DNA of 64,000 bases from Sandaracinobacteroides sp039808025 (GTDB taxonomy: Bacteria; Pseudomonadota; Alphaproteobacteria; Sphingomonadales; Sphingomonadaceae). The DNA lies in contig JBDHSK010000007.1 in the NCBI GenBank assembly GCA_039808025.1, positions 62,001-126,000 of the forward strand. The letters are read 5' to 3'. The position numbers and the translations under genes are program-made. Under the pieces are notes generated by a model. It was not told where the DNA came from, did no database searches, and worked only from the letters and a program-made list of their open reading frames with translations. This document shows, in pieces, positions 18,915 to 27,240 of the stretch; the stretch's first letter is position 1, and every line of letters starts with the position of its first letter.

Positions 18915-18984
18915 CGCAACGCACCTTTTACTGTTCTGATGCGTCGGGCCTCGCAGCCGCTGGCTGCTGGTGGAACAGGTGCTG

Positions 18985-20439
18985 ATGGCCAGCCGGGCAG
19001 ATCTGCTTCCGGCGTATGCAGGCGCGACCTCCGCCCGCCGCCAACCGGGAGGGCTTGCAGCGGCGGGAAACCGGCTGGCGCTGCTGGCGGGCCGGGTCAC
19101 TGATGCCGACCTGCTGGTCGATCTGGGCCATGCCATGGGCAGTGCCCGCTGGTGGCGCGGGGTTGCCACGCTCGGGTTGCTATCAGGTGCCGCCATATCT
19201 TTGGGGGTGAACCTGCCGGTCATCGATGGGCCGGTTCCCGCACCGCTTTCATCGGCTGCCCGCACCGAAGCCGCCCCCGACGGATTTCAGCCATTGGCGC
19301 AAGGCGCGACAACCGGAATGCAGGTGGCGCCAACGGTGATGGTGAAGCGGCTGGCCGAACCGCCTGAGCGTCCACGCATCGAATTGCGCACCGTGGCCGG
19401 AGCCGGCGGCTTGGAAGCGGCGCTACGGCGCTCAGGCGTGGGTGCCGTTGATCTGGACGGCATTGCTGCGGCGATTTCCGGCATGGCATCGATGCGTGGC
19501 GTGATGCCGGGTTCCGCCGTGCATCTGGTTCTGGGGCGCCGCGAGACCAGGGCTGAGCCGCGCCCGCTTGAACATCTGGAGTTTCGTGCCGCCTTCGACA
19601 GGAAAGTGGCAGTCAGCCGCCAGAGTGATGGCTCGCTCGACGCGCGGGTGATCCCGATCAGGATCGACAATACCCCTATTCGTATTCGCGGGCTGGTTGG
19701 TGCCTCGTTGCAGCGTTCGGCGGTGGCAGCGGGGATACCGGCGGCCGTGGTGGCTGATTATCTGCGGGCGATCGGCACCGAGATCGATGTGAAGCGGCAG
19801 ATGAGGGCCAGCCAGCAGTTCGACATGGTGATCGCCCATCGTCGCGCTGAAACCGGCGAGCGGGAATATGGCAAGTTGCTGTATGCCGGACTGATTGGCG
19901 GCAAGCACCCGGTGTCTGTCATGCGCTGGGGGTCGGAATTTTTCAGTTCCGATGGCGAGGGGTTGCGGCGCGGCGGCGCCGGGTCGCCGGTTGCCGGGGC
20001 CCGCATGTCTTCGGGTTTCGGCATGCGCTTCCACCCGGTGCTGCGCTATGCCCGCCTGCACAAGGGGGTTGATTTTGCTGCTCCCTCGGGAACGCCGATT
20101 CTGGCGTCGGCTTCAGGGTCGGTGGTGATGGCCGGCTGGGGCGGAGGCTATGGCAATGTCGTGGTGCTGGACCATGGCAATGGCTTGCGCACCCGCTATG
20201 CACATATGCGCAAGTTCGTGGTGAAGGCCGGGGAAAAGGTGCGGCGGGGCCAGAAGATCGGTGAAGTGGGCACCACCGGACTGTCAACCGGCCCGCACCT
20301 GCATTACGAGGTATGGAAGAACGGCGCTCCGATCAATCCCAAACAGGCTAATTTCCAGACCAGAACCAGTTTGGAGCGTTCCGACATGTCGCGCTTCAAG
20401 GCACAACTGGCGCGCTTTACCAGCCTGCCGTTTTCCTGA
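18985..20439 (+). CDS. M23-family metallopeptidase (murein endopeptidase-like)
   Basis: 484 residues from ATG 18985 (GTG 18970 would add five). One transmembrane segment lies at about 58-80 (WWRGVATLGLLSGAAISLGV). A periplasmic region and a C-terminal LytM/M23 domain follow. Zinc ligands are in SSGFGMRFHPVLRYARLHKGVDF (His and Asp) and HLHYEVW. It therefore probably cleaves peptidoglycan cross-links or regulates amidases, facing the periplasm. The first 55 residues are cytoplasmic. The ribosome site is weak, and a short leader ORF lies upstream. Confidence 0.85.
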   Translation: MASRADLLPAYAGATSARRQPGGLAAAGNRLALLAGRVTDADLLVDLGHAMGSARWWRGVATLGLLSGAAISLGVNLPVIDGPVPAPLSSAARTEAAPDGFQPLAQGATTGMQVAPTVMVKRLAEPPERPRIELRTVAGAGGLEAALRRSGVGAVDLDGIAAAISGMASMRGVMPGSAVHLVLGRRETRAEPRPLEHLEFRAAFDRKVAVSRQSDGSLDARVIPIRIDNTPIRIRGLVGASLQRSAVAAGIPAAVVADYLRAIGTEIDVKRQMRASQQFDMVIAHRRAETGEREYGKLLYAGLIGGKHPVSVMRWGSEFFSSDGEGLRRGGAGSPVAGARMSSGFGMRFHPVLRYARLHKGVDFAAPSGTPILASASGSVVMAGWGGGYGNVVVLDHGNGLRTRYAHMRKFVVKAGEKVRRGQKIGEVGTTGLSTGPHLHYEVWKNGAPINPKQANFQTRTSLERSDMSRFKAQLARFTSLPFS

Positions 20440-20469
20440 TCACGGCGGCCGGCGGCCCGACAGTTGCCA

Positions 20470-20505
20470 ATCCGCCAGTAAATTCGCCCGTCAGTTCGCC
20501 AGTCA
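20470..20505. repeat. Three 12-bp imperfect tandem repeats across a stop codon
   Basis: Units 20470-20481, 20482-20493 and 20494-20505 share the pattern DTYCGCCMGTMA; a partial unit follows. They cover the stop codon and 3' end of the methyltransferase gene on the minus strand. Because the unit is 12 nt, TGA codons recur in the same frame. Confidence 0.6.
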
Positions 20506-21402
20506 GTTCGTCGCCTTGATCCGGTAGGCATTCCAGCCATGTCCGTGAATCTGGTCGCCTCGCACTTCACCGCTCAGCACCGTGCCGTCAGCCATCTGCA
20601 ACTCAAGCAGCGGTCCGTCTAGCCGTCCGCCCTGAATGCGTTGCCCCGGAGCGGCGTTGACGATCTGGAACTGCTGCTCAAGCTTCTGGGCAAAGCGGTG
20701 GCCGCCGATTTCAAAGGCCCAGCGCCCGCCGACATTGGCCGGCACCACCCAGAGGTAGGCCGTGGCACCGCCAGCGTTGATGGTCTTTTCCGGGATCCAT
20801 TCGCCAAGGGTGAAGCTGTTGGAGACGATGCGCGTGCCGGGACGCATCTGCAGCAGTTGTGGCCGCAACCTGAGGTTGAGCGTTGGCAGCAGGTACATGG
20901 TGACCACCGTGGCGTCGGCAAAGCTGGTCTGGAATATGTCGCCCTGCACGAAGGTTGCCCGGTCGGAGACTCCGGCCCGCCGGGCATTGCGATTGGCAAG
21001 CGCCACCAGATCGCCGTTATATTCAACTCCGCGTGCAAGCGCCCCGAAATCGCGGGCGGCGGCAATGGCAATGCGGCCATCGCCAGAGCCGAGATCGACG
21101 AGAATGTCGGCTGGTCCGACGTTGGCTGATTTCAGCATCGCCTGCACCAGTTCGTCAGGGGTGGGCAACCAGATGACATCCTTGCCGGCCTGCCCCGGTT
21201 CGGGGCGATACTGGCTGTCGCCGGGAAGGGCCTTCTGGTCTTGCCATGTGGAAAGGCCGATGGGCGCCGTGGCGGCGGGTGGGCCGGCCGGCTCGGGAAG
21301 GGCGAGCGGGTTCTGCGGGTGGGGCGACTGGGTGATGATCTGCACCTGGGCACTGGCCGCGGCGGCCAGCAGCAGTGCAAACATCACCAGAGCCGTCTTC
21401 AT
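20503..21402 (-). CDS. Exported class I SAM-methyltransferase-fold protein
   Basis: 299 residues. A clear signal peptide (MKTALVMFALLLAAAASAQ) precedes a proline-rich stretch. A Rossmann methyltransferase core follows with motif I DLGSGDGRIAIAAARDFGA, then GVEYNGDLVALANRNA, FVQGDIFQ and a DOT1-like VVTMYLLPTLNLRLRPQL. The C-terminal about 80 residues are beta-rich (GHRFAQKLEQQFQIVNAAPGQRIQGG). SAM is not known in the periplasm, so either the leader is a misread or the fold serves another purpose. It begins 140 nt from the upstream methyltransferase gene and converges with the M23 gene. Confidence 0.75.
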   Translation of the reverse strand: MKTALVMFALLLAAAASAQVQIITQSPHPQNPLALPEPAGPPAATAPIGLSTWQDQKALPGDSQYRPEPGQAGKDVIWLPTPDELVQAMLKSANVGPADILVDLGSGDGRIAIAAARDFGALARGVEYNGDLVALANRNARRAGVSDRATFVQGDIFQTSFADATVVTMYLLPTLNLRLRPQLLQMRPGTRIVSNSFTLGEWIPEKTINAGGATAYLWVVPANVGGRWAFEIGGHRFAQKLEQQFQIVNAAPGQRIQGGRLDGPLLELQMADGTVLSGEVRGDQIHGHGWNAYRIKATN

Positions 21403-21480
21403 GCGCCAGTTCCCTCGTGTAGGTAGGGACAGTTTACGAAGCGGCAGCGCAAATGGAAGGGCCGTTGCGGCAGGACGAAA

Positions 21481-22341
21481 TCAGCGGTTCGACCAGCGCG
21501 CGAAGATGGCTGTTGGCAGCAGCCGTCCGCGCGCCTCGTCCCGCAATGTCATTTCGCCGGCCTGCACGGCGCCGGGAAGGTGGGCGGACGTGTCCTGCAA
21601 CAAGGTGCCAAGGGCGATGGCCGACAGGCGGATGGCGTAAGTGGTGACGATCAGCAGGCGGCTGTTGCCATCGAGCAGCCGGCAACAATCGGCCAGCAGG
21701 CCCGGCAGGTCGGTGGTGAGATCCCAGACCTCGCCGTCCGGTCCGCGACCGAATTTCGGCGGATCGAGCAGGATGGCGTCGTACCGGCGGCCACGGCGAA
21801 TCTCGCGGGCGACGAAGCGGCGGGCATCTTCGGTAAGCCAGCGGATGGGGTGCTGGTGCAGCCCTGACAGGCGGGCGTTGGCCTTTGCCTGCTCGATGGC
21901 CTTGCGGCTGGCATCGACATGCACCACCCGGGCGCCGGCCTTCGCTGCCACCAGCGAGGCCACTCCCGTATAGCCGAACAGGTTCAGCACATCGGCATCT
22001 GCTGCAACATCGGCCAGTTCCTGCCAGTGCGGCGCCATGTCGGGGAAAAAGCCGAGATGACGAAACGGCGTGCACAGGGCGTGCAGCCTTACGCCGCATT
22101 GTTCGATCGGCCAGGAGGGGGGGAGTTTCGGGTCTAGGTGCCAGCGTCCGCCGCCGCTGTCATCCGAGCCGCCGATGAACGTGCCATCGGCCTGCCAGTC
22201 GTTGCTGGCGGGCTGCCACATCGCCTGCGGTTCGGGACGGATGAAGCGGTAGGGGCCGCAGCGTTCCAGCTTGCGGCCGGCGCCACTGTCGATCAGCGCG
22301 AATTCTGCCCCGGGTTCCGTGATCAGGGTTTCGAGTTTCAT
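21481..22341 (-). CDS. RlmI-like class I methyltransferase (probable rRNA cytosine methylase)
   Basis: 286 residues. It shows the RlmI/RlmL-like core: NLFGYTGVASLVAAKAGA (SAM binding), VHVDASRKAIEQAKANA, then ILLDPPKFGRGPDGE, where the DPPKF motif is diagnostic. The N-terminal about 90 residues lack the PUA domain of true RlmI, so the exact target base is unknown. The ATG at 22341 overlaps the M16 protease stop by 4 nt (ATGA), so it is the tail of the long minus-strand cytochrome oxidase/thrC gene string. Confidence 0.8.
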   Translation of the reverse strand: MKLETLITEPGAEFALIDSGAGRKLERCGPYRFIRPEPQAMWQPASNDWQADGTFIGGSDDSGGGRWHLDPKLPPSWPIEQCGVRLHALCTPFRHLGFFPDMAPHWQELADVAADADVLNLFGYTGVASLVAAKAGARVVHVDASRKAIEQAKANARLSGLHQHPIRWLTEDARRFVAREIRRGRRYDAILLDPPKFGRGPDGEVWDLTTDLPGLLADCCRLLDGNSRLLIVTTYAIRLSAIALGTLLQDTSAHLPGAVQAGEMTLRDEARGRLLPTAIFARWSNR

Positions 22342-23591
22342 GCCGCCAGTTGCCGGCCCAGACGCCGGGCCTGGGGGCCAACGGCAGCCAGCACCGGGTT
22401 GGAGCAAAGCATTCTGTTGCCGGCAGCACGGGCGGTTTCAACGGTCACGCAGTCGAGCTTGGCGATCATCTCGGCGGCGTCCACCACCCGACCATAGGTC
22501 AGCAGGCTGCGGCCAAGCCAGTCGGCCTGTCCGGCGGGGCCTTCCAGACCCATCAGCCAGCCGGCCTTCATCTGGGCGCGGGCGCGATCGAGTTCCGCCT
22601 GATCGAGCGTACGGGCCGTCTCTGCTGCCACGTCGCGCAGCATATCCAGCGCCTGCGGTCCGTCTTCCGGCTGGGCTGCCAGATAAAGGGTCAGCATCCC
22701 GCTATCCATGTGGGGGGTGAGTGCGGCGCTGACCGAATAGGCAAGGCCACGCTCTTCGCGCAGCTCCTGAAAGAGCCGCGATGACATGCCGCCCCCCAGT
22801 GCCATGGTGAACAGCTGAGCGCTGTGGGCATCCTCCGCCAGGGCCTTCGGACCGGCGTGCGCCAGCACGACATGCAGTTGTTCGCCCCGCTTCTGGTCGA
22901 GCCGCAAACCACCACGCCAGAAGGCCGGCTGGCAGGTGGGGGGTGGCGTGGCCGGCAGATCGGCGAACAGCCGTTCGGCCTGACGAACGATGGCGGCGTG
23001 ATCCACCTTGCCGGCGGCGCTCAGCACCAGAGCGGGGGCATGGTAGCGATCGGCCAGCCAGCTGCAAAGCTGGGGGCGGCCCAATCCGGCCAGACTGTCG
23101 GGCGTCCCAAGGATCGTGCGCCCGAGAGGCTGATCGGGAAAGGCAATGGCCTGGGCATGATCGAACACCAGATCATCGGGGGTGTCGAGCGATTCGCCGA
23201 TCTCCGACAGCACCACCTCGCGCTCCTTGTCGAGATCGTCGAGGTTGAACAGCGGGGCGCGCACCAGATCGGCGATCAGCTCGATGGCGAGCGGCACATC
23301 GCCTCCCAGCACCCGGCCATGAAACACCGTCATCTCGCGCGAGGTCCAGGCGTTAAGGCTTCCGCCGACATCCTCGATCTGTTCGGCGATGGTGCGGGCG
23401 CTACGGCTGGTGGTGCCCTTGAACACCATATGTTCGAACAGGTGGGCAAGGCCGTGTTCGTTGAGCAGTTCGTGACGGGCGCCGACATCGGCGTTGAGGG
23501 CAACTGCTGCGGTTTCGATTCCCGGCATGGGAAGTGTGGCAATGGTAAAGCCGTTGGCCAGCCGGGTGATCTCAGGAGAGGGCGTGCTCAC
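22338..23591 (-). CDS. M16-family zinc peptidase (mitochondrial-processing-peptidase-like)
   Basis: 417 residues, typical for the small bacterial M16B group. The inverted zinc motif HLFEH is at 50-54, in GLAHLFEHMVFKGT, with the distal Glu in the following helix (EREVVLSEIGES). The C-terminal half carries the RxxY-like substrate segment ERGLAYSVSAALTPHMDSG. It is cytosolic or periplasm-associated, with no signal peptide. GTG 23591 overlaps the thrC stop (GTGA). Its fixed place after thrC in sphingomonads is recalled, not checked. Confidence 0.88.
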   Translation of the reverse strand: MSTPSPEITRLANGFTIATLPMPGIETAAVALNADVGARHELLNEHGLAHLFEHMVFKGTTSRSARTIAEQIEDVGGSLNAWTSREMTVFHGRVLGGDVPLAIELIADLVRAPLFNLDDLDKEREVVLSEIGESLDTPDDLVFDHAQAIAFPDQPLGRTILGTPDSLAGLGRPQLCSWLADRYHAPALVLSAAGKVDHAAIVRQAERLFADLPATPPPTCQPAFWRGGLRLDQKRGEQLHVVLAHAGPKALAEDAHSAQLFTMALGGGMSSRLFQELREERGLAYSVSAALTPHMDSGMLTLYLAAQPEDGPQALDMLRDVAAETARTLDQAELDRARAQMKAGWLMGLEGPAGQADWLGRSLLTYGRVVDAAEMIAKLDCVTVETARAAGNRMLCSNPVLAAVGPQARRLGRQLAA

Positions 23592-24973
23592 GTTCGTTCC
23601 CGGATGAAGGCTTTGAGTGCCTGTGCATCGGCAGGCAGGTGATGAAGGCTTTCCTCGCGGTCGAACAGATGTTGCAGGCGGCGCGGCAGACTGGGGCGCA
23701 TGCCGCAGGCCCGCTCGACGGCGTCGGGGAATTTGGCCGGGTGGGCGGTGGCCAGCGTGACGATGGGGCCTGCCAGTTCGTCGGCCCGCGCCCGCGCGGC
23801 GGCAAGTCCGATGGCGGTGTGCGGGTCGATCACCTGCCCGCATTCAGATTGCGCCCAGCCAATGGCCTGCATCATGCGGTGTTCGTCGACCCGTTCTGCA
23901 ATGAACAGTGCTGCGGCCTTGTCGCGTTGGGCTGGCGATATGGCAAGGGCGCCGCTGTGTTCAAACCCCTGCATGGCGGCCGCCAGCGCCTGCGGGTCGC
24001 GGTCGTACAGGTCGAACAGCAGGCGTTCGAAATTGGACGAGATCTGGATGTCCATCGACGGGGTCTGGGTGGGCGTGACCGTTCCGACGGAATAATCGCC
24101 GGCATTGAGAGCGCGCGCCAGAATGTCGTTGACGTTGGTGGCAACCACCAGTCTGTCGACGGGAAGGCCCATGCGGGCAGCGGCATAGCCGGCGAACACG
24201 TCGCCAAAATTGCCGGTGGGAACCGAAAAGCTGAGCCGTCGCTGCGGGGCCCCAAGGCGCGATGCGGCATGGAAATAATAGACGATCTGCGCCATCAGCC
24301 GCGCCCAGTTGATGCTGTTGACGGCGGAAAGCGATTGCTCGGCGCGGAAGGCCTTGTCGTTGAACAGCTGTTTGACGAGGGCCTGACAGTGATCAAAGCT
24401 GCCGTCGATGGCGATATTGAAGACGTTGGCGGCGCGCACTGTCGTCATCTGTCGGCGCTGGACTTCTGACACCCGGCCTGCCGGGTGCAGCATGAAGATG
24501 GTGATCCCCGGGCGCCCGGCCACGGCCTCGATCGCTGCAGAGCCTGTGTCGCCACTGGTGGCACCAACGATGGTGATATGATCGTTCCGGCCAAGGAAAT
24601 GGCCGAACAGCCCGCCCAGCAACTGCAGGGCGACATCCTTGAACGCCAATGTCGGGCCATGAAACAGTTCCAGCAGCCAGTGGCGGTGATCGAGCTGCAC
24701 CAGCGGCGTGACGGCGGCGTGTCCGAAATCGCCATAGGCATCGTGGATGATGGCCGTCAGCTCGGTTTCGGACAGGCTGCCGGCCACAAAGGGGCGCATC
24801 ACCTGAAACGCGGTTTCCTGATAGCTGGCCGTGGCCATCGCCTCGATCATGGCGGAGGAGACCTGCGGCCAGCTTGTCGGAACGAACAGCCCGCCATCGT
24901 CGGCAAGGCCGGCCAGAGTCACGGCGCGGAATTCGAGGGGCAAAGCCGTGCCCCTGGTGCTGATATACTGCAT
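23588..24973 (-). CDS. thrC: Threonine synthase
   Basis: 461 residues, matching the longer class of ThrC. It converts O-phosphohomoserine to threonine with PLP. The PLP lysine is Lys112 in HGPTLAFKDVALQLLG. The glycine-rich phosphate loop is ATSGDTGSAAIEAVAG and the N-terminal YISTRG is standard. ATG 24973 lies 12 nt after the SURF1 stop. It follows the oxidase-assembly genes and overlaps the M16 gene, an operon with no obvious metabolic logic. Confidence 0.95.
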   Translation of the reverse strand: MQYISTRGTALPLEFRAVTLAGLADDGGLFVPTSWPQVSSAMIEAMATASYQETAFQVMRPFVAGSLSETELTAIIHDAYGDFGHAAVTPLVQLDHRHWLLELFHGPTLAFKDVALQLLGGLFGHFLGRNDHITIVGATSGDTGSAAIEAVAGRPGITIFMLHPAGRVSEVQRRQMTTVRAANVFNIAIDGSFDHCQALVKQLFNDKAFRAEQSLSAVNSINWARLMAQIVYYFHAASRLGAPQRRLSFSVPTGNFGDVFAGYAAARMGLPVDRLVVATNVNDILARALNAGDYSVGTVTPTQTPSMDIQISSNFERLLFDLYDRDPQALAAAMQGFEHSGALAISPAQRDKAAALFIAERVDEHRMMQAIGWAQSECGQVIDPHTAIGLAAARARADELAGPIVTLATAHPAKFPDAVERACGMRPSLPRRLQHLFDREESLHHLPADAQALKAFIRERT

Positions 24974-24984
24974 GTCGCCGGTGC

Positions 24985-25569
24985 CTATTCGTTGCCGTGG
25001 GGTGATGCAACCCACCAGCGGCGCAGCAGCACCCCATAGATGGTCAGCAGCACACCCGCAAAGGCGAACCACTGGATTGCATAGGCCAGATGGTTGTTGG
25101 GGATTTCAGCCGGGGTGGGCGGGGCCACAGGCTGCAATGGCGGTGGGGCGGTGCTGCTGCTGAGCCGCCAGCGGCCATCAGGGCCGGGAACGGCCAGGCC
25201 ATTGTGTGGTTGCACGCCAAAAGGAAGGCTTGCCCGCTGCCAGCCATCAGGGCGAGCGTGCCAGCCGATCACCAGCTTGACTGGTTGCCGTCCGGAACGG
25301 CAGCCCAGGGTGAACGCCCAGCCTGTCTGCCCTTGCCTGTTGCGGCCGGCCTCGGCGCCCGGCTGCTGGCGGGGGCAGTCGAGCCTGATGGAGATGTGGC
25401 GGAAGGCGGCGTTTGCCGGGATCGGCTGGTTGCCAAGGGCAAGCAGCGGCTGGTCGACCGAAGCTGACATGGCGGCCAGCATGGCGTTCTTCCACTGCAT
25501 CCGCTGCAGTTGCCATACCCCAAGCCCGATCAGCACCGGAAGCACTGCCAGCACGAACAGGGTCGGCAA
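24985..25569 (-). CDS. SURF1-family cytochrome oxidase assembly protein (start uncertain)
   Basis: About 194 residues from TTG 25569. The SURF1 layout is present: an N-terminal span (LPTLFVLAVLPVLIGLGVWQLQRMQWK), a periplasmic domain, and a C-terminal span (NNHLAYAIQWFAFAGVLLTIYGVLLRRW) with the characteristic HLAYAIQWF. It helps insert heme a into subunit I. No ATG or GTG lies between the ctaE stop (25640) and the first span. TTG 25569 is the first standard codon, though a CTG or ATT further up would add the basic residues expected before the span. Confidence 0.8.
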   Translation of the reverse strand: MPTLFVLAVLPVLIGLGVWQLQRMQWKNAMLAAMSASVDQPLLALGNQPIPANAAFRHISIRLDCPRQQPGAEAGRNRQGQTGWAFTLGCRSGRQPVKLVIGWHARPDGWQRASLPFGVQPHNGLAVPGPDGRWRLSSSTAPPPLQPVAPPTPAEIPNNHLAYAIQWFAFAGVLLTIYGVLLRRWWVASPHGNE

Positions 25570-25639
25570 AAGGGGCAGCTGACGCTTGTGCCGGCTGCCC
25601 CTTGTCTGAATGCCGATATCTGACGTCAGTGCAGCGGCC

Positions 25640-26461
25640 TCAGTTGGCGAGGGCAGCGCCGAAGTTGCTGCCCCAGACATAGATGGACAGGAACAGGAAC
25701 AGCCACACCACATCGACGAAATGCCAGTACCAGGCGGCGGCTTCGAACCCGAAATGCTGCTTGGGCGTGAAATCACCCAGATAGACACGACGCAGGCAGA
25801 CCATCAGGAAGATGGTGCCGATGATGACGTGGAAGCCATGGAAACCGGTCGCCATGTAGAAGCTGGAGCCATAGACGTTGCCGGCGATGCCGAAGGCGGC
25901 ATGGTGATATTCGTAGGCCTGCAGGCAGGTGAACAGCATGCCGAGAATGATGGTCAGCCACAGGCCCTGTTTCAGGCCCTTGCGATCGCCATGGATGAGC
26001 GAGTGGTGGGCCCAGGTGATGGTGGTGCCCGACAGCAACAGGATGAGGGTGTTCAATAGCGGGAAGACGAAGGGATCGAGCACTTCGATCCCCTTGGGCG
26101 GCCAGACGCCACCAACGGCTTCGGCCTGGCTGGGGTAGAGGGCAAAGTGGAAGAAGGCCCAGAACCAGGCCACGAAGAACATGACTTCCGAGGCGATGAA
26201 CAGCAGCATCCCATACCGGTGGTGCAGCTGTACGACCGGGGTGTGAAAACCGCTGTTGGCTTCGCGGCGCACATCGGACCACCAGAAATACATGGTGGCG
26301 AGCACACCCAGCAGTCCGAGTGCTGCCACCCACTTGCCCCAGGTGGTATCGTGCCACCAGAACACCGCGCCGCCCAGCATGATCATGGCCGAGATCGAGC
26401 CGATCATTGGCCAGGGGCTTGGGTCTACGATGTGATAGTCGTGGGTCTTGCCCGATGCCAT
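25640..26461 (-). CDS. ctaE: Cytochrome c oxidase subunit III
   Basis: 273 residues with seven membrane segments. Signature stretches are KTHDYHIVDPSPWP at the N-terminus, REANSGFHTPVVQ, YGMLLFIASEVMFFVAWFWAFFH, WAHHSLIHGDR, GFHGFHVIIGTIFL and the C-terminal AAAWYWHFVDVVWLFLF. Subunit III stabilises the aa3 oxidase core and may help oxygen entry. ATG 26461 precedes the ASGKTHDYH start, 42 nt after the ctaG stop. Confidence 0.96.
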   Translation of the reverse strand: MASGKTHDYHIVDPSPWPMIGSISAMIMLGGAVFWWHDTTWGKWVAALGLLGVLATMYFWWSDVRREANSGFHTPVVQLHHRYGMLLFIASEVMFFVAWFWAFFHFALYPSQAEAVGGVWPPKGIEVLDPFVFPLLNTLILLLSGTTITWAHHSLIHGDRKGLKQGLWLTIILGMLFTCLQAYEYHHAAFGIAGNVYGSSFYMATGFHGFHVIIGTIFLMVCLRRVYLGDFTPKQHFGFEAAAWYWHFVDVVWLFLFLSIYVWGSNFGAALAN

Positions 26462-26503
26462 TGTCCGTTCCCCTAATCTGAACCCGTTGTCTTTCCCTGA
26501 GCC

Positions 26504-27112
26504 TTATTGCCCCGGGACGTTTCGTGCAATGTCTGCCTTGCCGGTCGAGCGGATGGCAGGCGGCGCCGTCGGATGCTCGACCGGGAAGAATGTATAGGAA
26601 AGGGTGATTTCGTCGATGTCCTTGACATCCGGATCGTCGAGGATGGCGGGATCGACGTAGAAAACCACCGGCATGTCAACGGTCTGGCCGGCAGCCAGAG
26701 TCTGCTCGTTGAAGCAGAAGCATTGAATTTTGGCGAAATAGCCGCCCGATAGGCTGGGCGAGACATTGAAGGTGGCCGAGCCGGTGGACGCTGTGGCGCC
26801 GAGGTTGGTTGCCCGGAAATAGGCGATGTTCTGTTCGCCGATCTTGACCTTCATCACCTGGGCGACCGGGTGAAATTCCCAGCCCAGTCCCCGGACATTG
26901 CCATCGAAGCGCACATTGATGGTGCGGCCGTTGAGTGCCCTGACCTGTTCCGCCGTTGGTGCGGCTTCCGCCCGCTGGGTAGTTCCTCCAAAGCCGGTGA
27001 CCTGACAGAACACCCGGTAGAGTGGCACGGCAGCAAAGGCGAGCCCCAGCATGCCGAGCGCGGCAAGCAGCGAGATCAGGGCAATGCGCAGGTTGGAATG
27101 GGTAGCAGTCAT
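26504..27112 (-). CDS. ctaG: Cytochrome c oxidase assembly protein CtaG/Cox11
   Basis: 202 residues. One N-terminal membrane span (IALISLLAALGMLGLAFAAVPLYRVFCQ) anchors a periplasmic immunoglobulin-like copper chaperone domain. The copper ligands are in the CFCF motif (IQCFCFNEQ), with VFCQVTGFGG near the N-terminus. Cox11 delivers copper to the CuB site of subunit I. ATG 27112 overlaps the stop of the preceding small ORF by one base (TAATG). Confidence 0.95.
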   Translation of the reverse strand: MTATHSNLRIALISLLAALGMLGLAFAAVPLYRVFCQVTGFGGTTQRAEAAPTAEQVRALNGRTINVRFDGNVRGLGWEFHPVAQVMKVKIGEQNIAYFRATNLGATASTGSATFNVSPSLSGGYFAKIQCFCFNEQTLAAGQTVDMPVVFYVDPAILDDPDVKDIDEITLSYTFFPVEHPTAPPAIRSTGKADIARNVPGQ

Positions 27113-27240
27113 TACATCATCTTCGAAATGGTGATGCCGTAGAACAGCAGAGCAAAGGCCGCGAGCACCAGGGCGATGACCAGGTTGCGCTTGCGTCGAC
27201 GGGCCAGAAAGGCCTTTTCCTCCTGGGGCGACCAGCTCAT
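27112..27240 (-). CDS. 42-residue membrane protein between ctaB and ctaG
   Basis: Encodes MSWSPQEEKAFLARRRKRN, then one hydrophobic span LVIALVLAAFALLFYGITI and SKMM. A charged N-terminus followed by one span and KMM at the end resembles the small CoxF-like proteins found at this position in other alphaproteobacteria. Both ends overlap their neighbours (ATGA with ctaB, TAATG with ctaG), strong evidence that it is translated. It probably acts in oxidase assembly at the inner membrane. Confidence 0.75.
   Translation of the reverse strand: MSWSPQEEKAFLARRRKRNLVIALVLAAFALLFYGITISKMM

Noticed and set aside
25570..25788. ATG-started extension of SURF1 to 25788
   Set aside because: It overlaps ctaE for about 150 nt and gives a Cys/Pro/Ser-rich leader unlike any SURF1 protein.
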